A DNA stretch of 64,000 nucleotides from Vanessa cardui (taxonomy: Eukaryota; Arthropoda; Insecta; Lepidoptera; Nymphalidae). This document shows, one piece after another, positions 42,505-52,988 of the stretch. Position 1 is the stretch's first letter. Each line of letters opens with the position of its first letter. The translations under genes and the position numbers were made by a program. Under the pieces are notes generated by a model. It was given only the letters and a program-made list of their open reading frames with translations, was not told the origin of the DNA and did no database searches. The stretch covers positions 2,728,001 through 2,792,000 of the forward strand of contig NC_061132.1 of the NCBI RefSeq assembly GCF_905220365.1, written 5' to 3'.

Positions 42505-44040
42505 CTTTTCAACCGACTTCAAAAAGGAGGAGGTTATCAATTCGTCTGTATTTTTTTCTTTTTTTTTTATGTTTGTTTCCTCATAACTTTTTACTGGGTG
42601 GACCGATTTTGATATTTTTTTTTGTTTGAAAGGTAGTGCTTCCCGTGGGGTCCCATTTTAATTTTATTTTTTTCCGACGATGGTATCCGCATGAAAACGA
42701 CATAAGTCTTAAATTTGCATTACGTATGTGCGCGATAAATAGGTGAATAACTCAAAATTGGTTGGCACAATTTTGATGATTCTTTTAAAATTATAAAGGA
42801 CATACTTTAAGGGTAGTTTGGTGAAAGTTTGGTAAGGTTCTGAGCATAGGATCCATGACAAATTAAGGGAACGGGAGGGAACGGAACAATTCTGAAGAGC
42901 ACGTTAGCAATACTCGGTCGAATCGTTTATTTATGGATTACTTGGATATTTAAATCACCTTCCGGAACGTGTTTATGTTCATGTGATTGTCATAATCGAA
43001 TATTATAATCAACTAGCTACCCACCCCGGCTTCGCACGAGTGCAATACTGATACTAAATATACTACAGAATTTGTTTATTTACGACATCACATCGCAAAA
43101 TTCTAAAATTATCAGTGTTTCTTTACTATATTGTTCATGTATTATATACACAAACCTTCCCCTTGAATCACACTATCTTTTAAAAAAAACCGCAACAAAA
43201 TCCGTTGCGTAGATTTAAAGATATAGGGACAGAGAAAGCGACTTTGTTTTATACTATGTAGTGATGGAACTCCTATACGGCTCGCAGTTAGGGGGCGATA
43301 TGGGGCAGAATTTCTTACTATCTTTAATCAAATTTTGTGTATGTGATGTGATGTCATAAGATGTACGAAATATAGTTGGTCTTTTTCAAAGTTATTTTGC
43401 TGAGTTCGATTACAGCTCTTTCGAGGGATCCTTGTAGTTTACGCCGCGTGACGTATTAAATCCGCATTTTCGAAAGTCTATTTTTGCTTTATTCGCAAGT
43501 TTCCTTTGAAATTGTCCTCGAAGTAGTTTCTGACTCATATAAACGGAACGCTTAATCTATCCATATTAAAAAAAATTAGTTAGTCAACATCAGCTTCACT
43601 TAAAATCAAAAAATAAATAAAAATTTTAACAAAAAGAAAAACCGACTTCAAACAAAACACTATTTTAAAACAAATGAATATGCACGAAAAAGTAATAGAA
43701 ATAATTGCGTATTCAACATATTTTTTAGAGTCTTCCTAATTTAAATGAAATGAAAAATATTAGACTACTTAAAAGTCGATTAACGATTATATCATGTAGT
43801 TATAATTATTGTTATATTTGGAGTCGATTCGAATATACCAATAATTCTAACTACATGATATAATCGTTAATCGACTTTTAAGTAGTCTAATACTTTTCAT
43901 TTCATTTAGCTTAGGAAGACTCTAAAAAATATGTTGAATACGCAATTATTTCTATTACTTTTTCGTGCATATTCATTTGTTTTAAAATAGTGTTTTGTTT
44001 GAAGTCGGTTTTCTTTTTGTTAAAATTTTTATTTATATCT
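42505..44040 (+). repeat. Composite repeat, copy C2, ending in a long palindrome
   Basis: The head CAACCGACTTCAAAAAGGAG at 42510 is followed by the body shared with C1 (42790-43835 against 1-1040, few differences) and then the arm 43620-43830. Directly after it, 43840-44035 is the inverted copy of that arm, nearly identical for about 200 bp. The element therefore both starts and ends with the CCGACTTCAA word in inverted orientation, like a foldback element. I find no frame of interest. Confidence 0.75.
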
Positions 44041-44049
44041 GTATTATCA

Positions 44050-45725
44050 ATTAATCTTCTACTAAAATAATTATGTTGTCATTGAACATGTATTAGTTAT
44101 TAAAAACCCCTACAATATATTTAGATAGTTCCTTCTCTGTACATACATTAATGTTTACTTTCGTTTTATAAACGTTAGCGGTGTCAGAGAGGAAACAATA
44201 CGGCATAAGATGCCCTTCACCGTCGCAGGATACAACTAAGTAACTCGCAAAGTGACATTAAAAATGATTTCAAATCAGAGATCTTCACACTTAGAGACAA
44301 GACTACCAAGAAGAGATCCTGTTTCTCATTTAAAACCAAAATTTCTTCGAGACATTAAATCCGATATTAAAGCCCAGATTATATTTAAAAACTGTGGTTT
44401 TTTTTAAATTAATGTATAATCAAAATTAATTACATAGATAATTATCATCAATGTTTTTTCATCAAATGCTTTATCGTTAAGATAACTACAAGAAGATTAA
44501 AGATAACTACAGACAATAATTATGATTGTCAGAACATCATGACATCAGTTACAGCAATACCTCATGATATCATGAGATTTTTACAAACTACTAACGTAAT
44601 TTAAGGTTCTTACCGGGAGAGAAAAGCCAACGAACAACAGTCGATGACTAATTGTTATGTAAAACATTAATTGTCTTAAAGTTTCCCAAGATTTTAGAAG
44701 ATATCCGAAGATTTATTAGCATTATATTTAATATCAGATGTTCTTCCTTTAAACCACTCTTAAAACCTTTCAAAATGGTTTTCAAATATAAATTATCCGA
44801 AGAGTGCTGTTGCTTTACTTGTATTATATAAGATTCGTTTAAAATTTAATTATCATTTGTAACTGCAGTATAAAATTGTAAATCGACTTTTAAGTAGTCT
44901 AATGTTTCTCATTTCATTTTACTTAGGAGAACTCTAAAAAATATTTTGATCATTGTTATTTCATCGGTATGTGTAGAGATAAATTTGAAGTAGGTAGATG
45001 CTTATGCATATTCTTGCGTGGTTAATTCATAGATCGTACCGAATGTATTCATGAGTAGAAAAAGTAAATTGATTATTAAGTTGCAGAAGAAAACGCAGTT
45101 ATTTTTTTACTTTTTAGTGTATATTCATTAGATGCAAAGAAGAGCTGCATTCCATCCTAATCCGTAGCCATATGGAACACACGACTGGCACCATAATCCC
45201 GACACGACAGAAATAACCAACGAGCTCAAGATAGGATCACATCCTAGTAAACGTCTGGATGAGAGTCAGTGGAAGTTCCAACAGAAAAAGGTATGATTTT
45301 CAACTTTCAGGACTCGCGTTGGCGAGAGGACTACTTAAGTAAGATGTACCCTTTAGCCTAAAGTGATATCAAGATAGGGGTATTTCTGTGACTATCATGG
45401 TTCGTGGTGCGCGGTCAAGCCATTCATCATGGTGGATATTAAAATCGCCATGAAATGTAAAACGGATGGGATCAGCTCCAGTATAGAATTTGTAGTAAGT
45501 TGAATGTATTTAACCAGTCGGTTAGTTACGTAGTTACCTCTATTTGACTCATAGAGGCAGGCAGGGGATCCTGTATAACCCAACATGCCCTCTAAGAGCC
45601 CAGGAACCTTTTTAAAGGTTTCCACCGCATGGAAGAGTTTGAAAAAGAAAGGAAGCTAAATAAAAGATAAAATGTAATTCAATAATAAGATTATCGTTCG
45701 CAGACAATAAGAATGACGAAGATTA
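44050..45725. other. Non-coding stretch upstream of the trypsin remnant
   Basis: It contains one fragment of the composite repeat arm at about 44876-44945 (AAATCGACTTTTAAGTAGTC). A minus frame at 45395-45625 has no recognisable similarity. I see no other feature. Confidence 0.35.
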
Positions 45726-45730
45726 TAGAC

Positions 45731-45777
45731 GATATAAAAAGTCGCCGAATAAAAATTCAACAATTAAGTATTAAACA
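45731..45777 (+). promoter_or_regulatory. Likely core promoter of the trypsin-like gene
   Basis: GATATAAAAAGTCG at 45730-45743 is a good TATA box, and AATTCAACAATTAAG about 25-30 bases later could hold the start site, leaving a short leader before the ATG at 45778. Digestive protease genes of insects commonly have this arrangement. Inference from position. Confidence 0.5.
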
Positions 45778-46435
45778 ATGTACGTAATAACACTGTTAGC
45801 TCTCGTTGCAGCCGCCATCGGTAAGAATTGTTACTCTAATCATTGTTTTCTTTTCAAATTGACTTTTCAATAGTAGAACATAAGATCTATAAATGTATAA
45901 AATTATTACTCAAAATGTTAAGCATGTAAAAGCTTATGTACAGTTAAAAGCATAAGATCTTACTCTATATACTAGTAGGAAATGAATATTAATTACTAGT
46001 AATTTTAATAGATTAAAACGATCGTATTATTAATATTTTCTTTCGTTTTTCCGGTAAGCATGTTTAAGGTAATTTAAAAAAAGGTAAGGTAAATTAAAAA
46101 CATTATTGGCTGCTTAAAATTCTTCAACAATCGTCTATAATAATATTATTAAAATAATAATTGTAATAGAATACATTTCATAAAAGTGCTTTATGATCTC
46201 AGTACAATCAGAAAATCTAACTAGTGGAATATTATTTTAGTAAATTATTGATATCACATTACTAACACCATCTACTCATGTTTCTGCCTGCCAAGGTGAC
46301 TCAGGAGGACCTCTTCTCCACCAAGGCGTCATAATTGGAGTTACCTTTTGGGGACATCAATGTGCCCATCCGAAGTATCCCGGTGTCTATGTTAACGAAC
46401 CTTCTTACACTAGTTGGATTGTTGACAATGCGTAA
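45778..46435 (+). pseudogene. Trypsin-like serine protease remnant: signal-peptide exon and last exon only
   Basis: Exon 1 (45778-45820) encodes MYVITLLALVAAAI, a secretion signal, and ends at GTAAGA. The only other coding piece (about 46294-46435) gives CQGDSGGPLLHQGVIIGV with the catalytic Ser, then CAHPKYPGVYVNEPSYTSWI and a TAA. The intervening 470 bp are AT-rich and contain no trace of the propeptide, the His (TAAHC) or the Asp (DIAL) regions, and no clean acceptor directly precedes CQGDSGG. A normal enzyme has about 250 residues; this encodes about 60. An internal deletion of the middle exons is the simplest explanation. It cannot be a protease. Confidence 0.8.
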
Positions 46436-46882
46436 ATATGATAATGAGTACAAAAGAAGGTCAATGGCATGTAATAAAATATAAGTAAAAAAGCAACAGT
46501 ACTAGTCGGAATTTTATTTTTAAAAAACTTTTTAAAATTTTCGTATGTATGTCTGAAAGTAAATGTAACAATTAAACTATCGATAATGATGGTTAGTGGT
46601 CAGTACAGACCGTAGTCGCAGTCTTTTGTAATCATTGTTTTCTTTTGTAATAGAGAAAAAAACATCCAAACTTTAATAAAGTTAGTGCCTGGCTATATAT
46701 AAAACAGAGGAGATCTATTAAAATAACACAAATAAAGTCCCTAATGAAATGAAACAATAGCACGCACAGTATTTATCTGAAAAGGTATAATGATAACAAT
46801 ATAAAAGCTACAAATATGTTCTTCATAAAATTCAAAACGCACAGTCACTAATGTTATTGAAAGGAATATCTGACAAACACAA

Positions 46883-47150
46883 TATTATAGTAGATACGTC
46901 AACATCAACACGATAGTTCCTTCTTCTCCGTTAAGCTCTTCCATATAGTAGTATACCATACCGTAATAGACCATAGGTATAGTAGTGGTTCGGGATAACA
47001 CCTCACCACTGAGGAGAACCGGCGAAATAAACTCAGCGGAATTTTTGTTTCTAAAATCATCTCTTAATCTTTGTAATCTTTTGAATATATTTTATCTTTT
47101 ATGTTAAATTGTTTAATGATGACCAAAAAAGTTGTCATGACACCAAATGC
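46883..47150 (-). pseudogene. GR-E: gustatory receptor remnants (exon 8 and an exon 5 piece in reversed order)
   Basis: 47064-47150 on minus is a clean last exon: acceptor TTTTTCAG, FGVMTTFLVIIKQF and a TAA, close to GR-D exon 8 (FGVMTTFLIIIRQF). At 46883-46990 a piece of exon 5 reads EELNGEEGTIVLMLTYL, close to EINKEEGTIVLLILAYT of GR-D, and then stops. For one minus-strand gene exon 5 should lie at higher coordinates than exon 8, yet it lies lower. These are therefore remnants of two tandem copies or of one rearranged copy. Exons 6 and 7 were not found. Confidence 0.75.
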
Positions 47151-47199
47151 CTGAAAAAGACCCCTTTTTTACAAGAGCACTGGATCCCATTTAAGCAAA

Positions 47200-47330
47200 T
47201 GGGGCATCGATACACACTGGACGTCGTCAGAAATTTTAACAATATCAAATCTTGGGAACTAATTTGTTATGTCCCCTGTGCATGTAGTTACACTAGCTCA
47301 GTCACCCTATAAACAACAAATACGGTTTTA
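47200..47330 (+). repeat. Partial 'GGGTGGTACCTACCC'-type repeat
   Basis: AATCTTGGGAACTAATTTGT, then GTCCCCTGTGCATGTAGTTA and CACTAGCTCAGTCACCC match the middle of the repeat at 18190-18250. Truncated at both sides. Confidence 0.5.
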
Positions 47331-47527
47331 ATCGAAGCTCGCTTCAAGATGTTGCCAATCCTGTCTGTAACTCCCTTCACATATGGTAGAAATGCAGGTT
47401 GTCGCTCAACTGTGGGTGGCTTGATACGGCTTCTGCGATGCTGGCGAGGCACGGGCAGCTTGTTCTGGTGGAGTGCAAGTTTGACCTGATGTAGCTCGTC
47501 CTCTAGGTCACACTCGTGCCTACATGT

Positions 47528-48102
47528 GCAAAGCCTCCAAAACTGTATGGGTTACCTAAGATCCATAAAACTGGTGCTCCGCTGCGTCCTATTGTAAGCC
47601 ACCGATTAAAACCGTTTACAAGCCTCATAAGAAAGTGAGCCAGTTCTTGAGACCTATCAAGAGTAACATTCATTTACAAACTGCGGGAGTATATAAACTC
47701 GAATGTGAGTGTGGTTTATCTTACATAGGCCAAACAAAGAGGAGTATCGGTACCAGGGTCAAGGAACATATAGGAGATGTCAAAATTAGGCGTTCTTCAA
47801 AGTCTGCAGTCTGTGAACATGCTCTGGATAAACCCAACCATTTTATCCGATTTGATAAACCACAGATCCTCGCTAAAGAACACAGATTCATTCCTAGAAT
47901 GATACGCGAGGCTATTGAAATTCAAAAACATCCGAACTTCAATAGAGAAGATGGTTGGAGACTTTCTAACACCTGGGATCCACTTATTAAAAATTTAAAA
48001 TCCCAAATCCAACAGACTGCAAGACCTAAAGATACAGTCAGTGCCTTCTGCGTGCAACCGGAACGTTACTCAAGATACCAATTGAGAAATCGTTGGCGGT
48101 AG
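47528..48102 (+). mobile_element. Penelope-like element, internally deleted, with GIY-YIG endonuclease
   Basis: Penelope-like retroelements encode a reverse transcriptase joined to a GIY-YIG nuclease. The N-terminal piece at 47528-47600 reads PPKLYGLPKIHKTGAPLRPI, the opening RT motif. The frame then moves directly to the linker and nuclease from about 47600: GVYKLECECGLSYIGQT (the GIY..YIG region), KRSIGTRVKEH, then AVCEHA and AKEHRFIPRMIREAIEI, ending after NTWDPLIKNL and a basic tail (TAG at 48100-48102). The catalytic core of the RT is missing, roughly 500 residues. The open frame at 47635-48102 is only the nuclease end. It cannot move by itself. Confidence 0.85.
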
Positions 48103-48434
48103 TTGTAAATAATATTTCTCTGTTCCTCAAATAGACAAATGCCACCTTAGTCTACCCGTGACCACGAACGCTGTAAAGTGCTCGAAACGTCGGGATGCCA
48201 AAAATAATTAATATACGCGATTCAAATCCGGTATAACGAGTTTTATTTAAATGTGTAATAATCGCGAAAATTTATAAGATAACACTATATGGCTTGTAAT
48301 TTCTTAATTTCGCCAAAACCATATCCGTAATCAGTAAATTAGGAATATTTGGAATTATAGTATTACTAGTTGAATACTAGTTAATAGGCTTCAATGGCAG
48401 AAGGGTAGAATTTTGTAAGGTATTTTCACCCTAT

Positions 48435-48600
48435 AAGGAAATTAAATATAATATGATGAGTGAGCCAATGTAACCAAAGGCACGTGAGATATGACATCAT
48501 AATTTTCAAGGTTGGCGGCGTCGTAAGAGATGGTTAAAGTTTCTTTCAGCGCCATTGTCTATAAGGTGAACGCTTACCACCATGTAGCCCATTTGCTCGT
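48435..48600 (-). repeat. Partial 'GGGTGGTACCTACCC'-type repeat, minus
   Basis: GAGTGAGCCAATGTAACCAA, ACATCATAATTTTCAAGGTTGG and CATGTAGCCCATTTGCTCGT are the reverse complement of the repeat near 18080-18250, diverged. Confidence 0.5.
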
Positions 48601-48644
48601 TGGCGTATCTAAATATAAAAATACAAATGCTGATTTTATTTTAA

Positions 48645-49288
48645 TTAGTTCAACCAACCTTTATGTTTATCATTACTTTCGGCGTTGCCACCAGAATCGT
48701 TTGGCAGTGCCTCGACAGGAAGGTAATCTTTTAGGTTCTTAGAATCAGCTGTATGGACGTGTAACATGGCCATCAGCTCTTTCTTCATAAATGGTTTCAT
48801 CTTCACCAGCAACTTGTCGATAAAAGGCGGTGCGTTCAAAAAATGCATTCCTTTAAGCCTCAGAAGTATTGCTTCCTAATCATGGAAAAGAGAAATAAAT
48901 TTAAGAACATCTTTTATTCATATTATATACCAAGGAGTTAGTATAGCACAGGAATTCGAAGGAGTGAATCTTGGCCAAAAATTGTCTAGCAAAGGGTGTA
49001 ATCTAGATGGAAAAACTGAGTGTCTTTTAAGTATTATCATAATATACAGCAGATTTTTTTTATGTTCAGTGTTTAAAAGCATACTTTTTTTATATATTGA
49101 TACAGAAACATTCTCCGAATATAATCTTTATAATTTTCTTACCTGAAGGTAGTACAGAAAATATTGTAAGCTGAACAAATCAATTTTCGCGAAGTGAGCC
49201 AGCCACGCCTTTAAAGTCAGCCGTAAGAAGCATTCCTGGCCACGTGCCTTGTTCATACTGATACAATTCTGTGACCATGAGCACCGCT
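48645..49288 (-). pseudogene. CRAL-TRIO lipid-binding protein remnant (C-terminal two exons, one frameshift)
   Basis: CRAL-TRIO proteins bind small lipophilic ligands such as retinoids or tocopherol in the cytosol. The exon at 49143-49288 encodes LMVTELYQYEQGTWPGMLL and TADFKG, then, in another frame, AWLAHFAKIDLFSLQYFLYY. The final exon 48645-48875 encodes HFLNAPPFIDKLLVKMKPFM, LHVHTADSKNLKDYLPVEAL and PNDSGGNAE before TAA. Both splice sites (GTAAGA donor, TTAG acceptor) are good. The first exon has a one-base frame change after DFKG, confirmed because its length does not fit its phases. The upstream exons with the N-terminal helical domain are not seen up to 50760. Probably a gene fragment. 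Confidence 0.8.
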
Positions 49289-50764
49289 CTGAAAATGTCA
49301 TGTTTTACATTTTCAACACATTCTAGTATAAAAAACTCATTCAATTGAAATTTTAATTTTAAGGTTCTATATTTTTAAATAAGTTTATAATGTTTTATTG
49401 CGCAAGTTAAGAAACGACATATATAATACAGGCGACATAAGAAATCATTATAAGTAAAATTAGTAGGCGATGTTTGCACAACGTAAAATGTAGTTGTCAT
49501 AAAACAAACGGTAATAACTCAATAAACATAATTAGATATTGTTTGAAGTAGATATGAGCAGTACCATTTTAGGTCTTATTGTTACTTAAGGTACAGATAT
49601 GAGATATAACACAGGTATCTACGACTTTAACCCTCTTTTATATTTATGTAGGGTTAGTTGTGTAGTGTGGATAGCCTTGGGCTCCCATTGATATTGTGTT
49701 CTGATAAATTTGTAAAAAATAGTTTTTGCATTTTGAACTTGCTGATTATAAAAAGGACTATATATAAAGTAAACAGTGACTTTACTGAAACCTTGGGCTT
49801 CGGATCCCTCACGTATTGAAAGAGTTTGTTCTGCCATTCAATAAGGGTTTATGGATGCACGTATGGGAGATTTTGATCTCTAGCATGTGGTTTACTTTCC
49901 CCGTGTATCAGGAGATGAAGTGTTGTAAACACAAATTGAGCACATCAAAATTTAGTGATGCTTATCTGATATGAATATGCTATCATCGGTTCAGATTGAC
50001 GCCTAATCATTTGAACATCTCGGGTTATGGAGCCTAATTCATTTTTATATCTAATAATTCGCTCTTATCTATATTGATCTTAATGTATACCGGTGTTTAT
50101 GATTCCCATACAGTAATACTGTATTTAAAAACATCGGAAATAATGGTGAATTAAGCATATCCCCGATCCATCCATTGAGTAGATTATAGATAAATTGTCG
50201 GAAATATTCTATATGACGTGCGTATATTAAATATATACACACGTTATCAAATACACTGTGTTCAACACAACTGCCGCTTGTTGTGTGGCTCGTGGCACGA
50301 TTCATGAGCGCGAACGAAACCCCCACTATAGCAGTTGCAAAAACCAGACGCTGTAGGTTTGCAACTATTATATAAAAATGAACGCGTCTCTTGAATAAAT
50401 AGAAGAGTTTGAAGCTTGTTGTTACAGTTCCTTAGCTCGAAAGGAAACAAGGAACACATATAAGAACAATTCATTTTTTGTCTGGTCGTCAGTCCGTCTC
50501 TTTGCCTGTCTGTCTATATTGATGGACGAAAAGAATGAAAATTGAAATGTAAATTCTTTGTTACATCAGTGTATTGTGCGGTAATCCGGAAAGTTCAGTG
50601 CGGAAATTCGACTTGCAATTCTCCGTTTTTTAAGATGTTATGTTCTTGTTTCTGTAGTTACACTTATTCACTCACCCGTCGAACTGTAGGTAGAAAATGT
50701 GATGAGTGCGTTTCATCAATTACAATATCTAAGACCGTATAACTTGTATTACATTAGCTAAAAC
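49289..50764. other. Spacer between the CRAL-TRIO remnant and GR-F
   Basis: It holds a degenerate minus SINE at about 49905-50025 (AACACAAATTGAGCACATCA, GCTATCATCGGTTCAGATTG). The rest is AT-rich with short random frames. Missing CRAL-TRIO exons were looked for and not found. Confidence 0.4.
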
Positions 50765-52678
50765 ATGGATCGTACTGAGCGATGCCAGATCAGCGGTCCA
50801 CTAGCAAGAGTGCTTCGCATCTCCAGCCTGCTCTGTGTCGTACCGCTTCAGTTGACGCCGCTTCGCAACGAGCCTCAACGCGTTTCAATGAGCGGCGCAC
50901 AGAAAGTCAAATCAGCGCGCCTCAGCTACTTCGCCTCAATATCGCGCAAACGTCAAATTGGTGGCTATGTCGTGATATCTCTAATACGTAAGTATTAATT
51001 GAATGCAATGAACAAATATTGAATGTCCTTAGCAAATTCTAAACGCAGTTTCAAGTCAAATATTTAAGGTAGATCTAACACGTTCACCTCATAGTTCAGA
51101 CGTAATGTGATTACCATTAGATCATAATCTATTTCTCTTTTTTAAACTATTGGATTCAAAATTCAGAATTTTATCTAAAAAAATCCGCGTCTTCGTGATC
51201 TATGATGAAGAGGATGTCGCCACTAGAATGACATCTTTATTTCAATGTCAACGCTGGCGATTCGAGTTGATGGTCTAGACAGTGTAAGCCTTGCAAAGGT
51301 CTGTCGCCTATTGTGGTGTATCGTCCACACGGGGACTGTTCCGAGGGCTCCACAGTGATACGGATACATTTTCATCTTTATTCCTTTCAACACTAGATCT
51401 AATTTCATCTACACTGCGCTTGTCACCTCGATAATGTATGCGAGTGAAATCATTCTTACTTGTTCTTCCTCCTTACGTTTTCTAGGAATTAAAAATGGAA
51501 GTTTTCAAAACTGAACTACACCTGTTCCTTGCCGGCAACGCTTTAACTAACGTTTTGTTCCAGGTTTCCATAGACGATATACGTATATATGTATAATTGC
51601 AATAAAAATATACTTTTTGTTTCAGTTGTAATGCAAATAATTACACTTCTCAATGAATTCATATTTAAAATAGATTCATCACCTCGTATACGCACAGGAC
51701 TGTCAAAAGTATTCGTTATCGTAATCACGATATTATTATTGACATCAATACTCGTAACGGGGTTCGATGGCGTTAATAATATGAACCGATATATGTCATA
51801 TGTAAATAAACTTGAAGAGGTAAGCGAGGCCCAGAGGTTTCTTCAATTGTTAGCGTTTAAGAGAATATTTTTAAGGAAAAAGTTGTGTATATAAATTAAA
51901 TGTTCCTTTGCGACGAGACAAAATCTGTTGTCGTCTAGATATAAGTCATAATTAAAGTTGACAGGTCAAAGTATTAAATAAATATTAAATTACTTATTGA
52001 TCGTTGAAAACTGGTTCAGATATAAATATCTCAGACCTGAGAAGAACCTGAGAAAGAGAGGCAGCGGGACTTTATTATTACTTTTTAAATTGCACAGTGC
52101 GCTGTTTATATTTAATTGTGAAGAGGATAATAATTATTTTGATAAATTGTCACTTCACCGCAGTCAAATTAAAACATAACAAATGATCAGCTCAAATCAG
52201 TTTTCCTACTCTGCTATCAGAACAATGTAGATGCGATCCGGTATAAAATATCGTGTCGTAATCAACCGTTGAAGTCGGTTGATAAAAGGAGGAGGTTATC
52301 AATTCGTCTGTATTTTTTTTTATGTTTGTTACCTCATAACTTTTCACTGGGTGGACCGATTTTGATAACTTTTTTTTGTTTGAAAGGTAGTGCTTCCCGT
52401 GGGGTCCCATTTTAATTTTATTTTTTCCCGATGATGGTATCCGTATGAAAACGACATAAGTCTTAAATTTGCATTATGTATATGCGCGACAAATACGTGA
52501 ATAACTCAAAATTGTGTCAACCAATTTTGATGATTCTTTTTTTATTATAAAGGCTATACTTCAAGGGTACTTTGGTGAAAATTTGGTAAGGTTTTGAGTA
52601 TAGGATCCATGACAAATAACGGAACGGAACCATTCTGAGGAGCACGTTAGCGATACTCGGCCGAATCTTTTATTTATA

Positions 52679-52988
52679 TGTCGGAGATGTCAATAATACG
52701 GATGGTGATTTGACGAATCGCAAGCGTTGTCAGCATTGCATAACGCTTCGACGGAGTCTAGATGGGTCGGTGCGAGTCGGCGACACACCACTTCAGTGCT
52801 AGCCACCGTACAGGCAACTCGTCTAGAAACTGTCTTACGACTCGTCGTTATTGTTGTGATTTTAAAAGTGTGTAAAAGTAAATCATTTGAGTGATTACGG
52901 GACTTTTATTAATTAACCGTACCCGGATAACGCCCACACAATGTCCGATTGTGAGAACAACCACACAAATCAACCACCTCTGCCGTTA
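52679..52988 (+). repeat. 5' LTR of the Ty3/gypsy element, containing the gag start codon
   Basis: It starts TGTCGGAGATGTCAATAATA and ends ACCTCTGCCGTTA. One base of ambiguity exists at the inner border. Unusually, the ATG of the gag frame (52941) lies 48 bp inside the LTR. Confidence 0.92.

Noticed and set aside
45395..45625. Minus-strand 76-codon frame
   Set aside because: No recognisable domain, no splice context and biased only by local composition.
50782..50991. Alternative frame overlapping GR-F exon 1
   Set aside because: The frame at 50765-50987 has receptor-like hydrophobic sequence and a phase that fits exon 2; the other frame does not.
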